A stretch of 64,000 nucleotides of DNA from JAFAXD01 sp963833605 (GTDB taxonomy: Bacteria; Pseudomonadota; Alphaproteobacteria; Rhizobiales; Xanthobacteraceae): the NCBI GenBank assembly GCA_963833605.1, contig CAWHYZ010000003.1, forward strand, positions 124,001 to 188,000, in the 5' to 3' direction. The notes under the pieces are model-generated. The model did no database searches, was not told the origin of the DNA, and was given only the letters and a program-made list of their open reading frames with translations. Positions within the stretch are counted from its first letter, which is position 1; every line of letters starts with the position of its first letter. Shown here one piece after another: positions 44,664 to 52,744 of this stretch. Made by a program: the position numbers and the translations under genes.

Positions 44664-45463
44664 GGGGTCAGAGTAGATTTAATTGCCGTTTGTCCTTCAC
44701 GTCCTTCGGCGGCCGGCCCTTCGGCAGCGGCGTGACCCGCCGGCCGAGCGCCTTGGCGATCTGGCGCTTGAAGCGATCGCTGCCCAGCGCCCAGCCGCCG
44801 TTGGTCGCGGCGCGCAGTGCGTCGATGAATCCAGGGTCGAGCGAGGCGCGGAACAGATCCCGATAAGCGCTCTGACGATCAACCGCGGCTCGACCCAGCG
44901 CCCGGTAGATCGGGTGGTCGTGTACCAGAGTGTCGGCATTGCCGAACGCGTGCGTCCGATAGCTCGACCAGGAATAGTGGCGCGGATGCCTCACGATATC
45001 GGCCCGAACCGGATTGAGTTCGATGTACCGGCAGCAGGCCAGGAAATAGGCGTCGCTGTCGATCGGCGCCGCACGATAGCGGCCCTCCCACAGCGTGCCG
45101 GTTCGCCGGTAGGTCGCGTTGACGTAGCGCACGTAGCGACGTCCCAAAGTCTGCATCATCCCCGGGATGCTATCCGGCGTGTCCGGCGTCACCAGGAGGT
45201 GCACATGGTTGGTCATCAACACGTAGGCATGGACCGCACAGCCGTTGTCGGCCGCGGCACCGGCGAGCCACGCGCGGTAGCGCTCGTAATCTTCCTCGCA
45301 ATAGAACACGGCCTCGCGGTTGTTGCCGCGTTGAATGAGATGCAACGGCTGCTCGGCGAGGAAGTAGCGCCCCAGGCGTGCCATGCGGTAACCCACAAAT
45401 CCGAGTGAAAGCTGCGCCCACGCTGCCCGAAAATTTACTCGGCGAAAAATCTACTCTGACCCC
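44664..45463. mobile_element. RAYT unit bounded by perfect 17-bp inverted repeats
   Basis: GGGGTCAGAGTAGATTT at 44664-44680 and its exact reverse complement at 45447-45463 enclose the transposase gene. Further copies or part-copies of the end sequence occur at 43655-43690, about 43990, 44066 and 46027. The unit cuts the toxin gene of the adjacent toxin-antitoxin pair. Confidence 0.75.
44668..45384 (-). CDS. REP-associated tyrosine transposase (RAYT, Y1 family)
   Basis: This 238-residue single-strand nuclease belongs to the IS200/IS605-related TnpA-REP group. The N-terminal segment PLHLIQRGNNREAVFYCEEDYERY is broken here as PLHLIQRGNNR and CEEDYERY; the HUH metal motif is MTNHVHLLVTP, and the late LEGRYRAAPI-like stretch reads LWEGRYRAAPIDSDAY with the catalytic Tyr region at YFLACCRYIELNPVRA. 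It ends in a basic tail. The preferred start is ATG 45384 (the frame opens at 45396). RAYTs move or maintain palindromic REP elements. The ends of this unit form inverted repeats, which suggests its own mobility. Confidence 0.88.
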   Translation of the reverse strand: MARLGRYFLAEQPLHLIQRGNNREAVFYCEEDYERYRAWLAGAAADNGCAVHAYVLMTNHVHLLVTPDTPDSIPGMMQTLGRRYVRYVNATYRRTGTLWEGRYRAAPIDSDAYFLACCRYIELNPVRADIVRHPRHYSWSSYRTHAFGNADTLVHDHPIYRALGRAAVDRQSAYRDLFRASLDPGFIDALRAATNGGWALGSDRFKRQIAKALGRRVTPLPKGRPPKDVKDKRQLNLL

Positions 45464-45465
45464 AT

Positions 45466-45966
45466 TTATTCCTGTTGCTTCGCATAAAACATGTCTTCGA
45501 CATCGAGCGTTCGCCCACAACCCGAAAAATGAGCGCTAAGAGATGCCGCGCGGTGTGGATCTTGGGTAAATTCAAACGTGATCCCCCACTCCATCGCTAA
45601 GTCATCAGCCGCAACTGCCCACCCATTTTTGTTCGTCCTTCGGTTTGCCTCCCCCGGGTTCCTAAATGCTTCGGAATTGAATACAAGATCGTAGTATTGC
45701 TGGTAGCCCGCCGCGATCCAGTTTTCAGCACGAATTTTCCAGAGCCTCTTTGCGTTATTTATCGCGTCCGCTTGATTGGTTATTCTGTAGGCCGCGCGGC
45801 AACGCTCGCCAAACGTCACTCGCGCCAATCCACTAACGACTATCCTGAAAGCTGACTCGTCAACGAACCTAGGATCAATCAAATACTGCCAGACGAATAG
45901 AAATAGCATCGCTAAACTAACCAAGACGACTAAGCAGATCCCGACCGATTTTCGCGCAATGCTCAT
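45466..45966 (-). CDS. Hypothetical single-span membrane protein
   Basis: The protein is unrecognised, about 166 residues from ATG 45966 (the frame opens at 46023). One membrane helix lies near the N terminus (VGICLVVLVSLAMLFLFVWQ), followed by a mixed alpha/beta domain with several Cys (FGERCRAAYRI, FSGCGRTLDVEDMFYAKQQE). Base composition is clearly less GC-rich than the genome average, and the gene starts right beside the transposase unit, which both point to horizontal origin. Function unknown. Confidence 0.6.
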   Translation of the reverse strand: MSIARKSVGICLVVLVSLAMLFLFVWQYLIDPRFVDESAFRIVVSGLARVTFGERCRAAYRITNQADAINNAKRLWKIRAENWIAAGYQQYYDLVFNSEAFRNPGEANRRTNKNGWAVAADDLAMEWGITFEFTQDPHRAASLSAHFSGCGRTLDVEDMFYAKQQE

Positions 45967-46023
45967 CGCGCAACACGCCAGCGACACTCTTCTTTGCATC
46001 GACAGCATGACAAGGCCGTCCAA

Positions 46024-46559
46024 GAAAATGGGGTCAGATTGAATTCTTCGACTACCGATTTGCTTCGCATTTTTTTGCCGCTTGGTTTGCGTTGTTGCCT
46101 CTCGCGTGCGACTTGTATCTCGCCTTCTTGTTCGACGGTTGCAACTTCGGTGCGAAATTGATCGTGCTGCTACGGGACGCGGCTTGCTTCCGCGGATTCA
46201 GGCCGCACATCTCCCGTTCTCGCCCAAGCATCACCTGGCCAAGCGTAGGACTGCTTCAACACATGTTTGCTATCTGCGATTGGCGTGCGGTGTCAGAGCC
46301 GCGACCGTCATCCACTCATCGGCGTGATCGCTCACGCCATCATGTGCGCGAAACGACTGCCTCCCATTATTGTTATCTTACCAAAAGTTGAACACACTTG
46401 CTGTTCGCTCGCAAGCAAGAAAGTTCAAGCGTGCATGAAAATGGCGCATAATCCGGCGTTTTTAGAGCTGGGATCTCAATCGATCCACCTACTCCAGTAT
46501 TTATGGGTTATAACGAACCGTGATGAGGGCATGGATCGAAGCAACAAATACAAAAAACA
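46024..46559. other. Gene-free, AT-richer stretch
   Basis: I see no supported gene. A GGGGTCAGATTGAA copy of the transposase-end motif lies at 46027. Short frames on both strands lack start signals and domains. Its lower GC and mobile-element motif mark it as part of the same accessory segment. Confidence 0.5.
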
Positions 46560-46677
46560 TCAAGACGTTGGCTCGATCTGAAATTCAGCCTCGTTGCAAT
46601 CCACCAAGGCCGCAAAGGGGTTCATGAACTCACCTGCGAGGGCATTGCGCCAGCGCGGTCCAGCGATGAGCCAGCGC

Positions 46678-47208
46678 TCACTCAATCCCCTTGCGCATCT
46701 CCTCCTCGCCGCCGAACGGCGCGATGATCTCGACGATGCGACGGTGCGTCCCGCATTTCCATTCCGCCGGGGCCAGGCGCTTCTCGCCCGCATGCAGGCG
46801 CTTGCCGACCGCATCGTCGACCAGTGCCCACAGCACAACGCCGACCGGGCGGTCGCCCGAGTAGTAGATGCGGAACTGCTTGAGTAGAACGGGCGGCATC
46901 ACCATCCATTCGAGATCGGCGAGCGGCAGCATCTTGTGGCGCGGGCTCTGGGTCATCAGCCAGATGATCTCGCCCAGCACCGCCGCCACGGTTTTGGGTC
47001 CGATCTCCGGCGGCTGCGCTTGCGGCGGCGCGGCGCCCGCGCTTGGTGCGGCGGGTTGCGCATGCGCCGCGCCCGCGCCGCCGTTGCCGCCGAGACCGGG
47101 AGCGCCGAGCTTGGTGAGCGCGTCCGTGAGCGCAGCCTCGCCGAGCGGCTCGGGATTTCGTGGTGCGGCGGCCTCCAAGTGGTGCGGGTGTTTCTTCTTG
47201 CTCGGCAT
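46678..47208 (-). CDS. RTX-toxin-activating lysine acyltransferase homologue (HlyC family)
   Basis: A 176-residue frame has an Ala/Pro-rich N terminus (about 15-70) and an HlyC-type domain (VLGEIIWLMTQSPRHKMLPL, ILYYSGDRPVGVVLWALVDD-like centre, RRIVEIIAPFGGEEEM). His91 matches the catalytic His23 of HlyC; at the position of HlyC Asp92 there is Glu160. HlyC proteins acylate RTX proteins with fatty acids from acyl-ACP. The frame stops early after MRKGIE. The next frame down to 46560 (ERWLIAGPRWRNALAGEF, then NPFAALVDCNEAEF) reads like a natural C terminus, so a one-base shift near 46690 is possible. No RTX toxin gene lies beside it. Confidence 0.75.
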   Translation of the reverse strand: MPSKKKHPHHLEAAAPRNPEPLGEAALTDALTKLGAPGLGGNGGAGAAHAQPAAPSAGAAPPQAQPPEIGPKTVAAVLGEIIWLMTQSPRHKMLPLADLEWMVMPPVLLKQFRIYYSGDRPVGVVLWALVDDAVGKRLHAGEKRLAPAEWKCGTHRRIVEIIAPFGGEEEMRKGIE

Positions 47209-47356
47209 GGGCGGCTCCTGGGGCGAATGGACGCCAAACTAGATGCACCTGATCGATACAACATGGCAAGCGCGGCCGGCGCTGCTGCGTGGGACAACAC
47301 TTGCGCGTCCACACGAACGCTTGCTTCCTATATCAATAAAGATATAAATGCCTCTC

Positions 47357-47688
47357 ATGGCAATCAAGCGGGTGACGTTTCAAGGAGACTCGCTCGATCG
47401 TTTGCGCGACTTCCCCGAAGATGCCCGCCGGGAGGCCGGCTACGAACTCTACCAGGTCCAGAAGGGTCGCGACCCCAGCGATTGGAAGGTGATGGCAACG
47501 ATCGGTGCTGGCGTGCGCGAGATCAGAATCCGCGACGCGCTCGGAGCGTACCGCGTGATCTACTTGCGACGTTCGCCGACGCCATTCACGTGCTCCACGC
47601 GTTCCAGAAGAAGACGCAGAAAACCGCGCGGCGCGATCTCGAGCTCGCGGCGGCACGGCTGCGGCAGTTGAAGCGAGGAACAGAATGA
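47357..47688 (+). pseudogene. HigB/RelE-type toxin with a one-base frameshift
   Basis: The first frame gives MAIKRVTFQGDSLDRLRDFP, GYELYQVQKGRDPSDWKVM and VREIRIRDALGAYRVIYL, the standard Gp49/HigB toxin core, then loses sense at about 47565. The next frame continues with ATFADAIHVLHAFQKKTQKT and a helical end to the TGA at 47686-47688. One missing base restores a toxin of about 110 residues. The stop overlaps the antitoxin ATG (ATGA). If real, the mutation disarms the toxin. Confidence 0.8.
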
Positions 47689-47969
47689 CAAAGACTCGAA
47701 CCTTCGCCAATGTGTGGGATGCCCTCGAGGACAGTCCTCACGACGCGGCGACAATGACGATGCGATCGAATGTCATGATTGCGATCAAGGACAAAGTCGA
47801 CAGCTGGAACACGACGCAGGCGCGCGCCGCACGCCGGCTCGGCATTTCCCAGCCTCGCCTCAACGACCTGCTGCATGGGAAGATCAACAAGTTTTCCCTC
47901 GACACGTTGACGACTTTGGCAATGCGCGCGGGTCTCAAGGTCAAGGTCGACGTTCGGCCGGCCGCCTGA
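47685..47969 (+). CDS. HigA-like XRE antitoxin
   Basis: This 94-residue antitoxin has a helix-turn-helix of the HigA/PF13744 type (TTQARAARRLGISQPRLNDL, LHGKINKFSLDTLTTLAMRA). It is translationally coupled to the upstream toxin through an ATGA overlap, toxin first as in higBA operons. The protein normally neutralises the toxin and represses the operon. The toxin appears frameshifted, so the antitoxin may be a remnant function. Confidence 0.85.
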   Translation: MTKTRTFANVWDALEDSPHDAATMTMRSNVMIAIKDKVDSWNTTQARAARRLGISQPRLNDLLHGKINKFSLDTLTTLAMRAGLKVKVDVRPAA

Positions 47970-48579
47970 GGCCCGGAGGCCTGGGGCGCGGATGGCATTT
48001 TGGTGCTGGCGCGTCTCGTTTGCCGATCTGTGGTTACTGGGTCGCCCGCTTTCGGGGCACGCCATCGCGCCTTGCGCGATGGCGACCTCTCGCGGGCGAT
48101 GACACATCTGGGTTGGCCGCGTCGTTACGCGAAGTCGGCGCTGGTGGGATTGAATCAGATGCAAACACTCTCTGTGTCATGGCCCGCGTAAGCGGGCCAT
48201 CCAGTAACTTCCGCGCCTGCGTTTTGCGCTGGCTGACCGAACTTCGCAGTTTGTGGTTACTGGGTCGCCCGCTTTCGGGGCACGCCATCGCGCCTTGCGC
48301 GATGGCGACCCCTTGCGGGCGATGACACATCTGGGTTGGTCACATCGTTACGCGAGGTCGGCGCTGGTGGGATCGAATCGGACGCAAACACTCTCCGTGT
48401 CATGGCCCGCGCAAGCGGGCCATCCAGTAACCTCCGCGCCTTCGTTTTTGCGCTGGCTGACCGAACTTCGTCGTTCGTGGTTACTGGGTCGCCCGCTTTC
48501 GACCCCTCGCGGGCGATAACACCGTTGGAGTTGATGGGCGCCGTTACGCCAAGTCGTCATCCAGCGTGACGGACACCGT
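47970..48579. repeat. Tandem 223-bp repeats (about 2.2 copies) in a 600-bp gene-free gap
   Basis: TGGTTACTGGGTCGCCCGCT starts copies at 48031, 48254 and 48478, so the period is 223-224 bp. Each unit contains the CCATCGCGC/GCGCGATGG hairpin, GCGGGCGATGACACATCTGG and TGTCATGGCCCGC plus AAGCGGGCCATCCAGTAAC. The third copy stops after about 50 bp. The hairpins are the same dispersed modules seen at 35.2, 39.5 and 43.8 kb. The rest of the gap is empty. Confidence 0.8.
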
Positions 48580-49332
48580 TCAACGCCTGATCACCACCAG
48601 CTGGTTGCCGTCCGGATCGCCGGAGGGACGGCGCAGGTCGACGTACTCGACCTTGAAACTCTTGCCGGAGAAATACGACTTGTAGCGCAGCATGTCGTAG
48701 GCGGTCACATCCTCGATGATGTAGTGGCCGGTCGGCGCAAGCCGCGCGATCGAGTTTTCGAACAGGCAAACTCCTGCCTCGAACCGGTGCAGGCCGTCGT
48801 CGATCATCAAATCGAAGCCGGCGGTCGCGATCTGCGCCCACATGGCATCGACCGATTGCTTGGAGGTCTGATCGACATGAAACGTCCGGATCCGCGCCTC
48901 CTCGAACAGAATCGATTGGTCGATGTCGGCACCGAAGACGCTCGCGTTCGGAAAATAGTCGCGCCAGACCCGCAGCGACGCCCCGGGCTTGCCGGCGGCG
49001 CCCATGGTGCTCGCGAGCTCGGGACGGTTGGTTCCCAACCCGCACTCGAACACGTTCCTGACGAGCTCGCGGCAATGCCAAAATCGGGTGTGCACGAAAT
49101 CGGCGTAGGTGTGGGCCGGCCACGGGTAGGGGTGACCCGTCTCCGCGATCGCGCCCTTGTCGGAGCCGTATTTGTCGCACAACTGCGCCAGCAGATTGGA
49201 CGCGTCCTTCTCGTAGTAGACCGTGTAGGAAAAGGTCGAGTTGTCGCTCAACATCTTCTCGAGTGAAATCTTCACCGAGAGATTGTCCAGTCCCTGCAGC
49301 TTGGCTTGAATTTCGCGCATCGCGGTCACCAT
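48580..49332 (-). CDS. Class I SAM-dependent methyltransferase (TylF/macrocin-like)
   Basis: This protein of up to 250 residues has a Rossmann methyltransferase fold. A SAM-site segment FECGLGTNRPELASTMG is followed by ASVFGADIDQSILFEE, with the acidic end of strand 2, and a later DLMIDDGLHRFEAGVCLF. This resembles sugar O-methyltransferases of the macrocin/TylF type. An alternative start is ATG 49320. It lies between the repeat array and the glycosylation/secretion island, and may modify surface glycans or the glycosylated adhesin. The substrate is not known. Confidence 0.78.
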   Translation of the reverse strand: MVTAMREIQAKLQGLDNLSVKISLEKMLSDNSTFSYTVYYEKDASNLLAQLCDKYGSDKGAIAETGHPYPWPAHTYADFVHTRFWHCRELVRNVFECGLGTNRPELASTMGAAGKPGASLRVWRDYFPNASVFGADIDQSILFEEARIRTFHVDQTSKQSVDAMWAQIATAGFDLMIDDGLHRFEAGVCLFENSIARLAPTGHYIIEDVTAYDMLRYKSYFSGKSFKVEYVDLRRPSGDPDGNQLVVIRR

Positions 49333-49513
49333 CGGTCATCACATGCAGACGCCCGGTCAGCCGGCCGTACCGCGGATCAGATCCCATACGCACTGACGCA
49401 GAACAATGGCGCCACATACCCACCCGCGGGTCGGTTGCGTCCTCACTCTCAGTCAGGGCCTGTGGGATCAGATCCGGAGAGACGACGTACGCGGTCGCTC
49501 TCCGCCGGTTCCG

Positions 49514-49816
49514 TCAGCGATCGTTGTCGGCCGCCCGCTCGACGATCTTGAAGCCACGGAATGCCCAGGCGCAGGCCGCGCCGAACAGCAGAAGCGCGAC
49601 CGGCGGGCCGAACAGCAGGACCGGGATCGCCAGGGATTCGGCCCGGTGCAGCCCGCCCTGCAGGCCGTCCATGATCAACAAGATGCTCCAGCTCATCACC
49701 CAGGCGGCTGAGACCAGGAGCCAGACCCGAAACATGCCGCGGCGCCAGTTGATCGGCGTCGACGGTTCGCTCGGCTGTGGACGGAACGGGCGGCGCGGAA
49801 TGCTGTAGAGCGGCAT
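49514..49816 (-). CDS. Hypothetical small membrane protein
   Basis: This 100-residue protein has a basic N terminus (MPLYSIPRRPFRPQPSEPST) and two membrane helices (VWLLVSAAWVMSWSILLIMD and IPVLLFGPPVALLLFGAACA), with a basic C-terminal tail (FRGFKIVERAADNDR). No domain is recognised. It is similar in layout to small Hyphomicrobiales membrane proteins of unknown role. Confidence 0.7.
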   Translation of the reverse strand: MPLYSIPRRPFRPQPSEPSTPINWRRGMFRVWLLVSAAWVMSWSILLIMDGLQGGLHRAESLAIPVLLFGPPVALLLFGAACAWAFRGFKIVERAADNDR

Positions 49817-50231
49817 GGGACGAATTTCCGATCAGTGCCCCGGCGGCTGCTCGCCGGGAGGGTATTCCGGTGCTCGGCGACTTATTGATCATATAATTGT
49901 GCGCCCAGCATGACGCCTTCGGCAAGGCCTATTCGGGGCGGCGGGCCGGTTCCGGCGCGCGATCGGCGATCACGATCCGGTGCGCTGATGGGTTGACCCC
50001 GCACTTGCGGGGAAGCCCATCGACTCGGCCCGTGGGTTTCGCTGCGCTCAACCCACGCTACCGATGGGAGGGTAAAGGCCCACCTCGACAGCCCGCCGGC
50101 TTCGCTGTAAACAATGGCCCGGCCGCACGGGTTGCGCCCAATGAGGGCGAGCGAAATCGCCAATAATCCATAGGCGCAGCAAAGCTTTGCTGCTTCCGGC
50201 ACGAAACGAAGTCCGGCACGAAACTTAACGA
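49817..50231. other. Gap with dispersed palindromes
   Basis: No gene is supported. A CCCGCACTTGCGGGG hairpin at about 49997-50011 and a GTGGGTTTCGCTGCGCTCAA/CCCAC palindrome at about 50032-50057 belong to the dispersed repeat families noted elsewhere. The last 60 bp before 50232 may carry the promoter of the transporter gene. Confidence 0.55.
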
Positions 50232-51683
50232 ATGAGCGCTGAAGACAATCCCAGTTCCGCCGATCCGGGACTCAAAGTCCTGGTTGCCCTGCTGCGCTTC
50301 CAAGGCATCGGGGCCGATCCCGATCAGATTCGCCATCGCATGGGGATGGCCAAGATCGGCGTTCCCGAAATGCTCCGCTATGCCAAGGAGCTCGGGCTCA
50401 AAGCCAAGGTCCAGAAGAGCAGCTGGGAACGGCTCGCCACCACCCCGCAGCCGTCGATCGCGGTGTTGCGCGACGGCGGCTTTCTCCTCCTCGGCAAGGC
50501 CGGGGAAGACAAGGCCATCGTTCAATCGCCCCACGAGGTGCGGCCGACCCTGATGAGCAAGGCCGAGTTCGAGGCGGTCTGGAACGGCCAGCTCGTGTTG
50601 ATGACAAGGCGCACCGGGCTCCTCGATCTCGCCCGCCGCTTCGACATCACCTGGTTCCTGAGTGCGATCCGCAAATACCGCGGCCAGCTTACCGAGGTGC
50701 TGGTCGCCTCGTTCTTCCTGCAGATGTTCGCCCTGGTCTCGCCGCTGGTGTTCCAGGTCGTCATCGACAAGGTGCTGGTGCATCGCAGCCTGAGCACGCT
50801 CGACGTGCTCGCGTTCGCGCTCGCCGGCATCGCGGTGTTCGAGACGATTCTCGGGATCCTGCGCACCTATCTGTTCGCGCACACCACCAACCGCATCGAT
50901 GTCGAGCTTGGCGCCCGGCTGTTTCGCCACCTGCTGGCGTTGCCGCTCGCCTATTTCCAGGCGCGGCGGGTCGGCGATTCGGTCGCACGCGTGCGCGAAC
51001 TGGAGAACATCAGGAACTTCCTCACCAGCTCGGCGCTTACCCTCGTCATCGACCTGTTCTTTGCGCTGGTGTTTCTGGCGGTGATGTTCCTCTACTCGCC
51101 GCTGCTCACCGGCATCGTGATCGCCTCGTTCCCGCTCTACATCGCCATATCGGCCGGCGCGACGCCGCTGTTCAAGCGCCGCCTCGACGAGAAATTCGCG
51201 CGCGGCGCCGAGAACCAGGCGTTCCTGGTGGAAAGCGTGACCGGGGTCGAGACCCTCAAGGCGATGGCGGTCGAGCCGCAGATGCAGCGGCGCTGGGAAG
51301 AGCAGCTCGCGGGCTACGTGGCGTCGAGCTTCCGGGTGCTGAAGCTCTCCAACAACGCCAGCAACGCCGTCCAATTCGTCAGCAAGCTCGTCACCGCGGC
51401 GACGCTCTATTTCGGCGCCAAGCTCGTCATCGACGGCAGCCTGACGGTCGGCGAGCTGGTGGCGTTCAATATTCTGGCCGGGCGGGTGAGCGCGCCGGTG
51501 CTGCGCCTCGCGGCGATCTGGCAGGATTTCCACCAGGCGCGGCTGTCGATCGCGCGGCTCGGCGACATCCTCAACACGCCGGCCGAGACCACCATGAATC
51601 CAGCGCGCGCGGCGCTGCCGACGATCCGCGGCGAAATCGCCTTCGAACACGTCAGCTTCCGCTATCGCATCGACGGGGCCGAT
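50232..51683 (+). pseudogene. Type I secretion ABC transporter (HlyB-like) lacking its nucleotide-binding domain
   Basis: Residues 1-130 form a peptidase-C39-like domain without the catalytic Cys (LVALLRFQGIGADPDQIRH). Residues about 140-430 form the six-helix exporter domain (VSPLVFQVVIDKVLVHRSLS, GDSVARVRELENIRNFLTSS, ENQAFLVESVTGVETLKAMA). The linker AFEHVSFRYRIDG that should lead into the ATPase ends at about residue 484. At 51683 the sequence enters a 220-bp tandem array, and no Walker A, signature or Walker B follows. About 220-230 residues are therefore missing. The open frame runs on meaninglessly to 52115. The transporter cannot hydrolyse ATP as it stands. Confidence 0.85.
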
Positions 51684-52720
51684 CCCAACGCAGTTGGGCG
51701 AGCCTCGAACGAGACGGCCGATGCGCTGTCGCAAGCGACCTCGCCAAACAGGGTGGCAGCGTCCGGGTGTTTTGTTGCAATGTCCCGGCCGTCGTGGTTC
51801 GAGACGCATCGCTTCGCGATGCTCCTCAGCATGACGGTCGTTGGTTGTTCACCGGGGCACGTTCAGCAAGCGGCATTCCGTCCCCGTCATCGTGAGGTGC
51901 GAGCCCAACGCAGTTGGGCGAGCCTCGAACGAGACGGCCGATGCGCTGTCGCAAGCGACCTCGCCAAACAGGGTGGCAGCGTCCGGGTGTTTTGTTGCAA
52001 TGTCCCGGCCGTCGTGGTTCGAGACGCATCGCTTCGCGATGCTCCTCACCATGACGGTCGTTGGTTGTTCAGCGGGGCACGTTCAGCAAGCGGCATTCCG
52101 TCCCCGTCATCGTGAGGTGCGAGCCCAACGCAGTTGGGCGAGCCTCGAACGAGACGGCCGATGCGCTGCCGCAAGCGACCTCGCCAAACAGGGTGGCAGT
52201 GTCCGGGTGTTTTATTGCAATGTCCCGGCCGTCGTGGTTCGAGACGCATCGCTTCGCGATGCTCCTCAGCATGACGGTCGTTGGTTGTTCACCGGGGCAC
52301 GTTCAGCAAGCGGCATTCCGTCCCCGTCATCGTGAGGTGCGAGCCCAACGCAGTTGGGCGAGCCTCGAACGAGACGGCCGATGCGCTGCCGCAAGCGACC
52401 TCGCCAAACAGGGTGGCAGTGTCCGGGTGTTTTGTTGCAATGTCCCGGCCGTCGTGGTTCGAGACGCATCGCTTCGCGATGCTCCTCACCATGACGGTCG
52501 GTGGTTGTTCACCTGGGCACGTTCAGCAAGCGGCATCCTGTCCCCGTCATCGTGAGGTGAGAGCCCAACGCAGTTGGGCGAGCCTCGAACGAGACGGCCG
52601 ATGCGCTGCCGCAAGCGACCTCGCCAAACAGGGTGGCAGCGTCCGGGTGTTTTGTTGCAATGTCCCGGCCGTCGTGGTTCGAGACGCATCGCTTCGCGAT
52701 GCTCCTCACCATGACGGTCG
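51683..52720. repeat. 220-bp tandem repeat array, 4.7 copies
   Basis: The block CCCAACGCAGTTGGGCGAGC recurs at 51684, 51904, 52124, 52344 and 52564, an exact 220-bp period; the fifth copy stops after about 155 bp. Each unit contains two hairpins: GCCCAAC/GTTGGGC with a 3-base loop, and GCATCGC/GCGATGC with a 3-base loop. Units differ at only a few positions (for example GTC/GCC, CGGGG/CTGGG). Open frames of 67 and 148-164 codons on both strands inside it are by-products of the repeat, not genes. It interrupts the type I transporter gene. Confidence 0.9.
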
Positions 52721-52744
52721 CAGGTAGGTGTACAGGGCAGGATC

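Noticed and set aside
46052..46391. Short frames on both strands in the AT-richer stretch
   Set aside because: No start signal or domain; composition is consistent with non-coding accessory DNA.
51683..52720. CRISPR array
   Set aside because: The unit is 220 bp with no separate variable spacers; the whole unit repeats.
51841..52727. Repeated 67- and 148-164-codon proteins inside the 220-bp array
   Set aside because: Period 220 is not a multiple of three, so frames rotate. They occur on both strands, lack ribosome-binding sites and match no family.
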